DNA from: Acidobacteriota bacterium | GTDB taxonomy: Bacteria > Acidobacteriota > Terriglobia > Terriglobales > Acidobacteriaceae | Direction of reading: 5' to 3' | Assembly (NCBI GenBank): GCA_013289795.1 | Contig: JABCZH010000009.1 | Location: forward strand, 140,240-204,239 | Length of the DNA stretch: 64,000 nucleotides | Shown here: piece by piece, positions 38,217 through 46,717 of the stretch | Layout of the letters: each line of letters opens with the position of its first letter | Position numbering within the stretch: the stretch's first letter is position 1 | Translations under genes and position numbers: made by a program | Notes under the pieces: generated by a model | The model's input: the letters and a program-made list of their open reading frames with translations, nothing else | The model's database searches: none | Told to the model about the DNA's origin: nothing

Positions 38217-39266
38217 GTGATTATCCAGGCGAGCGACGGGAACTTTTATGGGACAACCGACAGCGGCGGCATCAACGTTCCCCTTTGTGAGGGCGGCGGC
38301 ATCGCCTTTGCCCCAGGTTGCGGAACAGTATTTAAGATAACGCCGTCGGGTAAATTGACGACCCTGTACCGATTTTGCAGTTTCCCCAACTGCGCTGATG
38401 GCCAGTTTCCGATCGGAGGCGTCATCGAAGCCGCCGACGGAAACTTCTATGGGATGACCACATTCGGTGGGAACGAAAGCTGTAGCTACACGGACGCCTG
38501 TGGCACCGTGTTCAAAATCAGTCCGTCCGGTGACCTGACAACTCTATACACTTTCTGCGTCCAGACTAACTGCACCGACGGTGTCCAGCCTGCTGGCGCT
38601 CTGGTTCAAGCATCGGGAACAACCTTCTACGGCACAACGACGGATGGCGGTGCAAACAGCGCCGGCACCGTCTTTAAGATTACTCGTACTGGAGAGTTTA
38701 CGTCGCTGCACAGTTTCGATTATTCCCAGGACGGCTCGCAGCCTTTGGCGGGACTGACGGTGGCGAAAGACGGGCGTTTTTACGGAACCACCTGCTGTGG
38801 GGGGAGTGGAGGCAACTCTTCCTACGGAACCATTTTCAGAATCACCGCAAGAGGCACGTTAACGACGCTGTACAGCTTGAGCGCTGGGGACGGCGACACC
38901 CCTGGTGGCCTGCTACAAGCCACCAATGGAGTTTTCTACGGCAGTACGGAGTACGGTGGTGATGGCATCTGTCACAACCAGCCACCAAGTAGTTGTGGCA
39001 CGATATTCAGCTTTTCGGTGGGTCTGCGCCCGTTCGTCACCTTCGTCCACGCCGCAGGCAAAGTCGGCCAGACAGGCGGCATTCTCGGCCAAGGTTTCAG
39101 CGGAACCACCAGCGTCTCGCTCAATGGAGTCCGGGCGAGCTTTATGGTTGTTTCCGACACGTTCATACGTGCCACTGTTCCGCGCGGCGCAACAACAGGA
39201 TATGTAACCGTGATTACGCCGAGCGGTACATTGACCAGCAACGTGCCGTTCCACGTAATCAAGTAA
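38217..39266 (+). CDS. GloVer-repeat protein, C-terminal fragment
   Basis: The 349-residue back half in the same frame, with about five or six repeats and the IPT/TIG-like C-terminus. The nominal GTG start has no export signal and no clear ribosome site, so independent function is unlikely. Confidence 0.5.
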   Translation: MIIQASDGNFYGTTDSGGINVPLCEGGGIAFAPGCGTVFKITPSGKLTTLYRFCSFPNCADGQFPIGGVIEAADGNFYGMTTFGGNESCSYTDACGTVFKISPSGDLTTLYTFCVQTNCTDGVQPAGALVQASGTTFYGTTTDGGANSAGTVFKITRTGEFTSLHSFDYSQDGSQPLAGLTVAKDGRFYGTTCCGGSGGNSSYGTIFRITARGTLTTLYSLSAGDGDTPGGLLQATNGVFYGSTEYGGDGICHNQPPSSCGTIFSFSVGLRPFVTFVHAAGKVGQTGGILGQGFSGTTSVSLNGVRASFMVVSDTFIRATVPRGATTGYVTVITPSGTLTSNVPFHVIK

Positions 39267-39411
39267 CGGCTGCGTGCTCAAGACGGTAGGGGTTTCTTTA
39301 GTCACTTCTGATTCGTCACCAGACTTTGTTATTGTTTACACTTGGGGCAGGTCGCCCCGTCCTCTCCCGCTTTTTCGCGGTGCGCTCTGTGCTTGATTCC
39401 AGTGAGAACGC

Positions 39412-40419
39412 GTGCACGAAACCGACACATCACGGCCGGAGTTGCAGGAGATTCTGGATAAGCCCATCCGCGATCTGGGCTTGAAAATTGAAGGCTCCCC
39501 GCTGGAGCGATTCGTGCAGCAGCTATACAAGGAACTCGATCAAAAGCGCCTGGTGAAGTTTCGCCCGGCGTGTTATCTCACCGATGAGTGGGGTTGTCCC
39601 TCGGGAGAACCGGTGATCGGCATTCCGTTCTATCTGGCCGACGCCAAGCTGGCACAGCTCGAAAAGGAAACCAACGATCTCGAGGACTCGCGAGAGACGA
39701 TGATGTACCTGCGGCACGAAGCCGGTCACGCATTCAACTATGCGTATAAGCTGCATCGCACGCCGGAGTGGAAGCAACTCTTTGGACCGTTCCGGCGTCC
39801 CTATCACGATAACTATCGCCCGGTCCCGTTCTCGCGAAATTATGTGCGCTATCTGGCTGGCTGGTACGCGCAGAAACATCCGGACGAAGATTTCGCCGAA
39901 ACCTTTGCAGTCTGGCTGACCCCGCGCTCGGCATGGCGGAAACGTTATCGCGGCTGGGGCGCGCTGGCCAAGCTGCGCTACATGAATCGCATCGCGCGCG
40001 AGTTGGGACACACCGACCCGGTCCGCCGCCGTGGTGTGACCGATGTAACGGTCGACGAGATGGAAATGACCGTTGCCGAGTTCTACCGGCGCAATGGCGA
40101 AGAAGTCGCGCTGGGAGACCTCGCGCTCGACACCGATCTGCGGGACATTTTTAACGTATCCAAGCGGCGCAAGCGCGCCGCTCCGGCGCAACAGTTTCTG
40201 CATCAGCACCGCAAGACGGTGGTGGACAAGGTGGCATATTGGACAGGGGCACAGCGGCCACTGATCAAACAACTGGTGGAAATGATTGAGAAGCGAATCG
40301 GTGAGCTCAAGTTGTTCGCCGATCCGCAGCGTGAAGCGGAACACCTGATTCAAGTCACGGTGTATGCCACGGCCCTGGCCATGAATTACATGGCCAGGGG
40401 AAAGTTCGTGCACCCGTGA
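39412..40419 (+). CDS. Putative zinc-binding metallopeptidase
   Basis: The 335-residue protein has a zincin motif HEAGH (H102, E103, H106) and a downstream glutamate in DEDFAETFAVWLTP (E163), a plausible third ligand. The family is the uncharacterised 'putative zinc-binding metallopeptidase' group. There is no signal peptide, so it probably acts in the cytoplasm. The GTG start is not strongly supported by a ribosome site. The ATP-grasp ligase gene begins 16 bases after its stop, implying a shared pathway, perhaps a peptide that is both ligated and cleaved. Confidence 0.75.
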   Translation: MHETDTSRPELQEILDKPIRDLGLKIEGSPLERFVQQLYKELDQKRLVKFRPACYLTDEWGCPSGEPVIGIPFYLADAKLAQLEKETNDLEDSRETMMYLRHEAGHAFNYAYKLHRTPEWKQLFGPFRRPYHDNYRPVPFSRNYVRYLAGWYAQKHPDEDFAETFAVWLTPRSAWRKRYRGWGALAKLRYMNRIARELGHTDPVRRRGVTDVTVDEMEMTVAEFYRRNGEEVALGDLALDTDLRDIFNVSKRRKRAAPAQQFLHQHRKTVVDKVAYWTGAQRPLIKQLVEMIEKRIGELKLFADPQREAEHLIQVTVYATALAMNYMARGKFVHP

Positions 40420-40435
40420 GAAGCTGGGGGCCAAA

Positions 40436-41518
40436 ATGACCGGCGCAAAGCTGAAAGTTGCGGTGCTGTACGACGTCTGGGAAGACGAAGCAGCCGCGGC
40501 CGAAGCGGCCGAGGAGAAGGCATCCTCAAAGAAGAAAAAGAAGAAGAAAAAACCGCAGAGCAAGAGCAAGCGAGAGAAAGAAGACCGCGAAGAGATCTTC
40601 GAAGCGCTGGAAAAACTGGGACATGAACCGTTTTATCAAGTCCTGGATGGGACCCAACCCTGTCTCACAGCCTTGGCCAAGTGTGGATCCGACCTGGTGT
40701 TCAATCTGACGGAAGCCTTTGCCGGCGACGACACCAAAGAGATGAATGTCGCCGCCTACATGGACCTGCTGGGGATCCGCTACACCGGCGGCGGACCGCA
40801 TGCGCATTTTCTGGCTCAGGACAAAGCGACAGCCAAGAAAATGTTTGCGTTTCACGGCATCAAGACGCCTTTCTTTGCAACCGCCTACCGTGGACGCATC
40901 GAACATGCGCACGATGTATCGTTCCCGCTGATCGTGAAGCCGCTGTGGGAGGACGGGTCGATCGGCATCGATGCGGAATCCGTGGTGAGCAGCGTAAAAG
41001 AGCTGATGGAGCGGGTGGAGTACATCCAGAATGAGTTTGATTCGCCGGCGCTGATCGAGGAATACATTGAAGGCCGCGAAATGTACGTGGGAGTTCTGGG
41101 CAGCTATGAGAAGGCTCAGGCGCTGCCGCTGGTGGAGTTGGATTTGTCGCGGCTGCCGGAAGGCACTCCGAAGATTGCCAGCTACGATGTGAAATTCGAG
41201 AAAGACACCCAGGCACACAAGCTGACTAAATCCTATCTAGTCGACGACCTGGATGAGAAGACCACCGCCCGTGTGCAGGAAGTTGGCCTCGCTGCCTACC
41301 AGGCGGTCAAGTTGCGCGACTACGGGCGCATCGACATGCGGCTGACGCCGAAGGGCGAGGTTTACGTGATTGAGGCCAATCCAAACCCGTGGCTATCGAG
41401 TAAGCAGGAGTTCGCCATGGCAGCCAAAGCGTCGGGGCGCTCGTACACCGATCTCATCGGCGAGATTGTGGAACTGGCAATGGCGAGATATGCCGCGAAC
41501 ACCGAGAATGCGACCTAG
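40436..41518 (+). CDS. D-alanine-D-alanine-ligase-like ATP-grasp enzyme with poly-lysine insert
   Basis: The 360-residue protein matches D-Ala-D-Ala ligases: an N-terminal beta strand (KVAVLYDVW), the central ATP-grasp core (FPLIVKPLWEDGSIGI, ALIEEYIEGREMYVGVLG) and the metal site (VYVIEANPNPWLS). Between the first strand and helix lies an Ala/Glu- then Lys-rich insert with eight lysines at 32-39, which is abnormal for Ddl. The lysine codons mix AAG and AAA, so this is not one long homopolymer. It may ligate a different amino acid or peptide. No other peptidoglycan genes are near. Confidence 0.8.
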   Translation: MTGAKLKVAVLYDVWEDEAAAAEAAEEKASSKKKKKKKKPQSKSKREKEDREEIFEALEKLGHEPFYQVLDGTQPCLTALAKCGSDLVFNLTEAFAGDDTKEMNVAAYMDLLGIRYTGGGPHAHFLAQDKATAKKMFAFHGIKTPFFATAYRGRIEHAHDVSFPLIVKPLWEDGSIGIDAESVVSSVKELMERVEYIQNEFDSPALIEEYIEGREMYVGVLGSYEKAQALPLVELDLSRLPEGTPKIASYDVKFEKDTQAHKLTKSYLVDDLDEKTTARVQEVGLAAYQAVKLRDYGRIDMRLTPKGEVYVIEANPNPWLSSKQEFAMAAKASGRSYTDLIGEIVELAMARYAANTENAT

Positions 41519-41837
41519 GCAGACCTTTGCAGATGCGCTGGGAACGTCACCGCGCGCTTCTTAATCAACTCCGCAATCCGATGTTTCACGTAGCCATCCT
41601 CGGTGAGGTGCGCCGAAGCGCTGTCTTCCAACTTGTGCAGCACCATCCGATCAATGGGACGGCGACTGGCGAAATCCGGGTCCATGGTTGAGCAGAATCT
41701 GCAATCACGGCCGCTGCGGCTATCGGTGTGCTCGGCCTGGCGATGAAAAAGATCCATTGGGGGCTGGTCTCCTTGGATATCTACGGCACATGGAAAGAGC
41801 CATATATACATGAAGGGGGGAGAGATGAGCAACTTGA
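41519..41837 (+). other. Intergenic region left of the transposon
   Basis: About 320 bases with no supported gene. A 114-codon minus-strand frame (41515-41859) begins inside the transposon end, so it post-dates the insertion and is not credible as a native gene. An old gene remnant cannot be excluded. Confidence 0.4.
41829..41837 (+). repeat. Left flanking direct repeat (target-site duplication)
   Basis: GCAACTTGA immediately before the left inverted repeat is repeated at 43968-43976 after the right one. IS1595-family elements usually make 8-bp duplications, so one of the nine bases may match by chance. Confidence 0.88.
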
Positions 41838-41862
41838 GGTAATTATCCCTTGTCACCAAGGA
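41838..41862 (+). repeat. Left terminal inverted repeat
   Basis: Begins GGTAATTATCCCTTG. It matches the reverse complement of 43943-43967 with one mismatch in 25 (T against A at base 16). Confidence 0.92.
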
Positions 41863-42006
41863 CGTACAAAAATCGGGCCGGGAACCAGCGAAAACACTAG
41901 GGAGAACCCAAAGTCACAGGTTGTGGAAAAGTGGGGAGTAATCTAGCGATTTTTGAGCCAGCATGATAGTCATGGAGCGTGGACGAAAGCAAAAATCAGG
42001 GTTGTC

Positions 42007-42324
42007 TTAGTTTAGTGGGCCTTTTGGAATCCATTCTTTCAGAAGCCGCAATGCCTCGCCTTGGTCTGAAGCAAGCATATCGACTATCTGAGGAAGTTTG
42101 GCCAGAAGGGCTTGATACGATTCTCGGCTCGCAGCATTTATCCTCGGCATCATCGTCGGTCGCGCCTTCGCTACGATGTCTTCCGTCTCCGTCTCGTTAA
42201 AACCTTTAGCCTTACAGGCAGCGGCAAAAAGTGTTTGGTAAAGCATTAACTCGCGCTGCAAGACTTCGGCTGTGTCAACGAATGCTTCCAGAAGCTTAGT
42301 GAGTGTGTCCTTGTCGATCTCCAT
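42007..42324 (-). CDS. Transposon passenger gene, small helical protein of unknown function
   Basis: The 105-residue protein is acidic-to-neutral, without signal peptide or membrane helix, and rich in helix formers with heptad-like leucines (LTKLLEAFVDTAEVL, YQALLAKLPQIVDMLA). I do not recognise a family. It follows the SieB-like gene after 11 bases on the same strand inside the transposon and ends about 170 bases from the left end. It may be a cytoplasmic partner of the membrane protein. Confidence 0.7.
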   Translation of the reverse strand: MEIDKDTLTKLLEAFVDTAEVLQRELMLYQTLFAAACKAKGFNETETEDIVAKARPTMMPRINAASRESYQALLAKLPQIVDMLASDQGEALRLLKEWIPKGPLN

Positions 42325-42335
42325 AACGCCGCGAA

Positions 42336-42851
42336 TTATACGCTCACTCCTTCGCCTGAAATGATTTCGTTGTCAATGGAATAAAGACGGGGGTGCTTTC
42401 TGAAATAACGAAATGCCCACGATTTGATCGTGAAAAAAGAATCGCCGCGTTTTACTTTGAGATTATTCGTATTTGGGACTTCCGCTACTTCGAGCACCCC
42501 GAGTCGCACTAACGCGACAGCAGCGGGCGCACTGGAAATGAGTCCAGTGGTTCTCTGATTCCATTTCATAAAAGAGAGGATCACGCGCCTCTCATCTCCA
42601 GGTAAGTCTTGAAAATGTCGAAGCAGAGAAATTCTACGAGCAAACCATTGTAGGACTATTCCTAAGAGATAAGATGCGGCAAAGATGAAGCAGCCCCACT
42701 CCATCGTCCTATGCGCTTTAATCCAGACATCGGTATCCGAGTAAGGGGCAAAGAGAGCGATGGCCGAGAGCAAGACAACCGAAACCATGAGCTTCCACGG
42801 ATTCTTGAAAATTCCTAATACCGTTTGTAGTAATTGAATCCAAGGATTCAT
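42336..42851 (-). CDS. SieB-like (superinfection exclusion protein B family) membrane protein, transposon passenger
   Basis: The 171-residue protein has two transmembrane helices at about 20-36 (KLMVSVVLLSAIALFAP) and 52-70. A cytoplasmic segment follows with the pattern 'LPGDERRVILSFM...RTTGLISSAPAAVALVRLGVLEV', which resembles the SieB family. Lambda SieB blocks development of certain superinfecting phages. The match is by overall architecture and motif memory, so it needs a profile search. Lying inside a transposon with another small gene, it could be mobile anti-phage cargo. Alternatives are a generic small membrane sensor or regulator. Confidence 0.65.
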   Translation of the reverse strand: MNPWIQLLQTVLGIFKNPWKLMVSVVLLSAIALFAPYSDTDVWIKAHRTMEWGCFIFAASYLLGIVLQWFARRISLLRHFQDLPGDERRVILSFMKWNQRTTGLISSAPAAVALVRLGVLEVAEVPNTNNLKVKRGDSFFTIKSWAFRYFRKHPRLYSIDNEIISGEGVSV

Positions 42852-42987
42852 TCCCGCTTTGACCGCGGGCGAACTCCTGCTATGATTCGCTTGGAGTCGC
42901 CCGACGCCTCCACTTGTGAAATGGCTCCTCGCTCCAAACCGTCCAAGGCAGTGAGCGAACAGCCTCCATTCACCGAGTCAGATTTTT

Positions 42988-43920
42988 TTACTCTTGTAAA
43001 GCGGGCGTGCGAGACACCATCTCGCTCGCCCGTTCCAACAAAGCGCAGAAAATCAGGTTCCCGGAGTCCCGTCGGTTATACCGGAAAGAGTACTCGTCCA
43101 AGTAGGACTGCAAATATTTCTGACTGACGGAGTGGTACACGCCGCCGATTCCACGCTTCACCAAACTCCAGAATCCTTCGATGGTGTTGGTGTGCACGTC
43201 ACCAGAGACGTAGATTTTCGCGCTGTGATTGATGCGCCGATGCAGGTATCCCATGCCTTCGACTTGCGGCAGTTGCGTGTAGATCGCGGCTTCGTCGGTG
43301 AAGATCATGGTTTCTGGCAGCACGCATTCCTTGACCAGTTCGGTCGCGGTCGCTCTCGTTAGATCGTTGGTTGCTCGGGCCATAATCTTGCCCTTGCGCT
43401 CCACGATGCCGAATACCGAACTGAGTTTGTTCAGATCGCCGCGCAGTCGTCTGCCGGATTCATTCTTCCGCCGTCCGCCTTGATACATCTCATCCATTTC
43501 GACTTCCCCGCCGAGCTTCACCGATTCCCCCATGAGCTTGCGGATTTGATGGAACATGCGCCACGCGGTTTTGTAAGTGACGCCTGTCTCGCGTTGTATC
43601 TGCTTCGCGGAGATTCCGCAACGAGTGGAACCCATGAGGTACATAGCGTAGAACCACAAGCGCAGCGACGTGCTGGTTTTCTCGAAGATAGTTCCGGCGA
43701 GCGGGAAGATGTGATTGCCGCACTCGGCGCAAGCATAGGCCGTGCGTCCCTTGACGCGGTAGTGCTTGCGTGGCGCGTCGCACTTCTCACAGAAGGTGAC
43801 GCCGCCGGGGAAGCGTTGCTCCTTGATCTGCTCTAAGCAGGCGTCGTCATCGGGGAAACGGCGGTGGAATTGCTCAACGGTGTAGCGGAGTTCCTTGGGA
43901 ATGGTCTGTCGGCGGTTCAT
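42988..43920 (-). CDS. IS1595-family transposase
   Basis: The 310-residue protein has an N-terminal zinc ribbon (C44, C47, C64, C67) that likely binds the ends. An IS1595/ISXO2-type DDE domain follows: D143 in EMDEMYQGG, D209 in IFTDEAAIY, and HTNTIEGFWSLVKRG at 243-257, which contains the conserved N and E248. Length is normal and the frame is unbroken, so the enzyme is probably active. The start lies 23 bases inside the right inverted repeat. Confidence 0.94.
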   Translation of the reverse strand: MNRRQTIPKELRYTVEQFHRRFPDDDACLEQIKEQRFPGGVTFCEKCDAPRKHYRVKGRTAYACAECGNHIFPLAGTIFEKTSTSLRLWFYAMYLMGSTRCGISAKQIQRETGVTYKTAWRMFHQIRKLMGESVKLGGEVEMDEMYQGGRRKNESGRRLRGDLNKLSSVFGIVERKGKIMARATNDLTRATATELVKECVLPETMIFTDEAAIYTQLPQVEGMGYLHRRINHSAKIYVSGDVHTNTIEGFWSLVKRGIGGVYHSVSQKYLQSYLDEYSFRYNRRDSGNLIFCALLERASEMVSRTPALQE

Positions 43921-43942
43921 GCAAACAGTATGCCATTTGTTC

Positions 43943-43967
43943 TCCTTGGTGTCAAGGGATAATTACC
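43943..43967 (-). repeat. Right terminal inverted repeat
   Basis: Reverse complement begins GGTAATTATCCCTTG. It pairs with 41838-41862 at 24 of 25 positions and lies just upstream of the transposase start. Confidence 0.92.
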
Positions 43968-43976
43968 GCAACTTGA
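43968..43976 (+). repeat. Right flanking direct repeat (target-site duplication)
   Basis: GCAACTTGA, identical to 41829-41837, directly abuts the right inverted repeat. Confidence 0.88.
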
Positions 43977-44177
43977 TGACTTGTGGAACCCTGTGGAAAA
44001 GCTTGCCGCTCCCTTTTCCTTGCTCCGCCGATTGTGCGGACCCGTACAGGTCATCCCAGTAACGAACAACAAACAGCGGCCAACAGCGCAGTTTGTCTAT
44101 TGTTATCAAACGGTTACCGGCGGTCGCGTGGCAGAAGAATTGCCGGACAACACTGGGTGTCGTCCAAGGAGTGAAGG

Positions 44178-46637
44178 ATGCACTCGCTCACGCAGGACTT
44201 TCGCTACGGGTTGCGGGTTTTGGCAAAGGCGCCGGGATTCGCCGCAGTCGCGGTCGTGACTCTGGCACTGGGAATTGGCGCAAACACAGCAATCTTCAGC
44301 ATTGTGAACACGGTGTTGCTGCGTCCCTTGCCCTTTCAAGATTCGCAACGGCTGGTGTCTCTAGGGAATTTCGATACCCGGCGCACTCCCGCGATTCCGC
44401 AGGGAGCCGTGTCCTATCCCGACGCCATGGATGTCCGGGCTCGTAATCATTCTTTCCAGGAAGTATCTGTCTATAACGACAACGACTCTACCTTGACCGG
44501 GATCGGCGAACCGCTGCACGTGAACATTGAAAACGTGTCGGCCAACACCTTCCGCTTGCTGGGAACACAGCCCTCAGTGGGCCGCGTTTTTCTGGATTCA
44601 GAAGACGCCCCCGGCCATCACGTGGTCATCCTAAGTGACAGCTTTTGGCGGACCCATTTCAATGCCGACCGCAATATAATCGGACGAGCCGTGAATCTCA
44701 CTGGCCGGGCCTATACCGTGGTGGGAGTGATGCCGCCGGGCTTCCAGTTCCCGGTACGGGCGGAAGCGCGTGACCTTTGGCTGACGTTCTCGCGCCAGTC
44801 CGAGGTTGACGATCCCACAGACAAGCCCCTCACCGAGCAACGTGGCAACCATTCCCTGACCATGATCGCGCGGCTCAAACCAGAAGTCACACTGGCCCAA
44901 GCCAATGCTGATTTGGCTTCCATTTCGCATGCTTTGTCGGCGGAGTATCCGGCCAGCAATTCGTATGAGGGCATGGGGGCTAGATCGGAACTCGATTCTG
45001 TTGTCGGGGACACTCAAGAACCGCTGTTGATTCTTTTTGGAGCCGTGGGTTTGGTGCTGCTCATTGCTTGCGCCAACGTCGCCAATTTAATGTTGGCGCG
45101 CAGTATGACCAGGGCACGTGAGATTGCCATTCGCGCCGCCCTGGGGGCGAGCCGAGGCAGCATTGTGCGCCAGTTGATTGCGGAATCGTTGCTGCTTTCA
45201 CTCACCGGCGCGGTGCTTGGAGTGGGCGCGGCGGCATGGGCGCTCTCGGCCATCTTGCGGTTTTATCCAACCAATTTACCGCGGGCAGCAGAAATTGCAA
45301 TCGACTATCGCGTTCTGCTATTCACGGTGGGACTAGCGATCGTGACCGGCATTGTGTTTGGCCTGGTGCCCGCTTTGCAGGTTTCGAAACCAAACCTGAC
45401 CGATGCCATACGCGAAGGTGGACGCGGCACCACAGCCGGGGCAGCCAATAACCGGCTGCGTTCCGGGTTGGTGATCGCGGAGACGGCGCTGGGCATCGTG
45501 CTGCTCGCGGGTGCCGGTCTGCTCATCCGCAGCCTGAATCGTTTAGCTCATACCGATCTGGGGTTCAATCCGGAACACGTGCTGACCGCCACATTCGATC
45601 TCTCCGAGACCCGCTACAATCCCGATCAGCAAGATCAGTTTATCCGCGAGTTGTTCACCCGCATTCGAGCATTGCCGGGAGTCGCCAGCGCGGCGGGCGC
45701 GATGCCACTGCCGCTCTACGATGATCGCTGGAGCGTTTCTTTCAACCTGCTTGATCATCCAGTTCCCGAGGCCAACCAACCCAACGCCGGTATTTATAAC
45801 GTCGTGCCGGGTTTCTTTGAAACCATGCAGATCCCGCTGCTGCGTGGCCGCACTTTCGATGAGCGCGACCAGCGTAACTCGACGCCCGTCATGATCGTCA
45901 CCCAGGAATTTGTGAAGAAGTTCTTTCCCAACGAGGACCCCATCGGCAAGCGAGTTGAAATTGGCGCCGGAGAAGGCACTGCCCGGGCGCGGTACAAGAC
46001 CAGGGAGATTATCGGCGTAGTCGGCGATATCCGAACCAGCAAAGTCAGCGCTGCCCCGCCACCCGCGTACTACGTTCCGCTGCCGCAGCTCATGTGGGGA
46101 CCGCCGATCATGGTAATTCGTTCGGCAATGGCTCCTGGGGCAGTGGAGACCGAGGTACGCAAGCTGCTGGCCGCAATGGATCCCGACGCACCACTCTACA
46201 AAGTGCAGACGATGGAAGACTACCTGGCGCTCGACCTCGGCCGGGCCCGCTTCCAAACTATGTTGCTGGGTTTGTTTGCAGGAATTGCGTTGCTGCTCAC
46301 CGCCGTCGGCTTGTATGGAGTGATGAGCTTCAGCGTATTGCAACGCACCCACGAAATCGGTATCCGCGTGGCCCTGGGAGCGGGCCGGGCCAACGTGTTG
46401 CGCATGGTGCTCAGCAAAAGCCTGGCTCTCACGGGCATCGGCTTGGCGATCGGAATGATCGGCGCCAGCATGCTCACCCGACTGCTGGCGAACTTGCTGT
46501 ACGAAGTAAAGCCAACCGACCCGGCGACGCTGCTGGCAGTTTCGGTCGTGCTAATAGCCGTGAGTGCGCTCGCCAGCTACATCCCGGCGCGCCGGGCGGC
46601 AAAGGTAGATCCCATGGTGGCGTTGCGGTATGAGTAG
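44178..46637 (+). CDS. Large ABC-type permease of the MacB/FtsX kind (ADOP-like)
   Basis: The 819-residue protein starts [35 protein letters not shown], the standard start of acidobacterial duplicated orphan permeases. It has two copies of the MacB periplasmic-core plus FtsX arrangement. Membrane helices lie near 20-45, 285-310, 335-360, 385-410, 435-455, 695-720, 745-770 and 785-805. Each half ends with the conserved '[14 protein letters not shown]' or '[14 protein letters not shown]' loop. No ATPase gene is adjacent. Such permeases may act in mechanotransmission or export of peptides, but their role is unproven. Confidence 0.9.
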   Translation: MHSLTQDFRYGLRVLAKAPGFAAVAVVTLALGIGANTAIFSIVNTVLLRPLPFQDSQRLVSLGNFDTRRTPAIPQGAVSYPDAMDVRARNHSFQEVSVYNDNDSTLTGIGEPLHVNIENVSANTFRLLGTQPSVGRVFLDSEDAPGHHVVILSDSFWRTHFNADRNIIGRAVNLTGRAYTVVGVMPPGFQFPVRAEARDLWLTFSRQSEVDDPTDKPLTEQRGNHSLTMIARLKPEVTLAQANADLASISHALSAEYPASNSYEGMGARSELDSVVGDTQEPLLILFGAVGLVLLIACANVANLMLARSMTRAREIAIRAALGASRGSIVRQLIAESLLLSLTGAVLGVGAAAWALSAILRFYPTNLPRAAEIAIDYRVLLFTVGLAIVTGIVFGLVPALQVSKPNLTDAIREGGRGTTAGAANNRLRSGLVIAETALGIVLLAGAGLLIRSLNRLAHTDLGFNPEHVLTATFDLSETRYNPDQQDQFIRELFTRIRALPGVASAAGAMPLPLYDDRWSVSFNLLDHPVPEANQPNAGIYNVVPGFFETMQIPLLRGRTFDERDQRNSTPVMIVTQEFVKKFFPNEDPIGKRVEIGAGEGTARARYKTREIIGVVGDIRTSKVSAAPPPAYYVPLPQLMWGPPIMVIRSAMAPGAVETEVRKLLAAMDPDAPLYKVQTMEDYLALDLGRARFQTMLLGLFAGIALLLTAVGLYGVMSFSVLQRTHEIGIRVALGAGRANVLRMVLSKSLALTGIGLAIGMIGASMLTRLLANLLYEVKPTDPATLLAVSVVLIAVSALASYIPARRAAKVDPMVALRYE

Positions 46638-46650
46638 CGGCTAAACCAAC

Positions 46651-46697
46651 ACCTTTAAACGCAAAGGTCGCAAAGAACTGCCGCGGAGATCGCAAAG
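46651..46697. repeat. Half-copy of the CGCAAAG intergenic repeat
   Basis: CCTTTAAACGCAAAGG followed by further CGCAAAG units resembles the right arm of the block at 35739-35827. It sits between the converging permease and purU genes. Confidence 0.6.
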
Positions 46698-46717
46698 CAA
46701 ATCCCATATGTGCGACC

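Larger units (their letters stand above)
37698..39266 (+). pseudogene. GloVer-repeat secreted protein gene interrupted by one in-frame TGA
   Basis: One continuous frame of 522 codons is interrupted only by TGA at 38202-38204. GGAGG precedes the ATG and a signal peptide follows (ending near AAVGQT). The body is about eight or nine GloVer-type repeats of the form 'C.DG..P.G.LI.A.DGNFYGTT..GG....GTVFKIT..G.LTTLY.F'. An IPT/TIG-like domain forms the last 85 residues. The stop falls at the conserved glycine of the DG pair (TCPD-stop-ASPN), so a single G-to-T change of GGA would explain it. It may be a pseudogene, a sequencing error or read-through. Confidence 0.8.
41838..43967 (-). mobile_element. 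IS1595-family transposon with two passenger genes
   Basis: The 2130-bp element is bounded by 25-bp inverted repeats (24/25 identical) and flanked by identical GCAACTTGA repeats, so its ends are well defined and the insertion looks intact. It carries an apparently complete IS1595-type transposase at 42988-43920. On the same strand follow a SieB-like membrane protein (42336-42851) and a 105-residue helical protein (42007-42324). Some IS1595-family members are known to carry passenger genes. Position and direction suggest that the passengers are read from the transposase side. Confidence 0.92.

Noticed and set aside
40520..40560. Poly-lysine run as a possible sequencing artefact
   Set aside because: The codons alternate AAG and AAA and the frame is maintained through the whole ATP-grasp enzyme.
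39523..40569. 348-codon minus-strand open frame with a poly-phenylalanine start
   Set aside because: The poly-Phe is the complement of the ligase lysine run; the frame is a shadow of the peptidase and ligase genes.
41515..41859. 114-codon minus-strand frame
   Set aside because: Its first codons lie within the transposon's terminal repeat, so it cannot be an ancestral gene, and no family is recognised.
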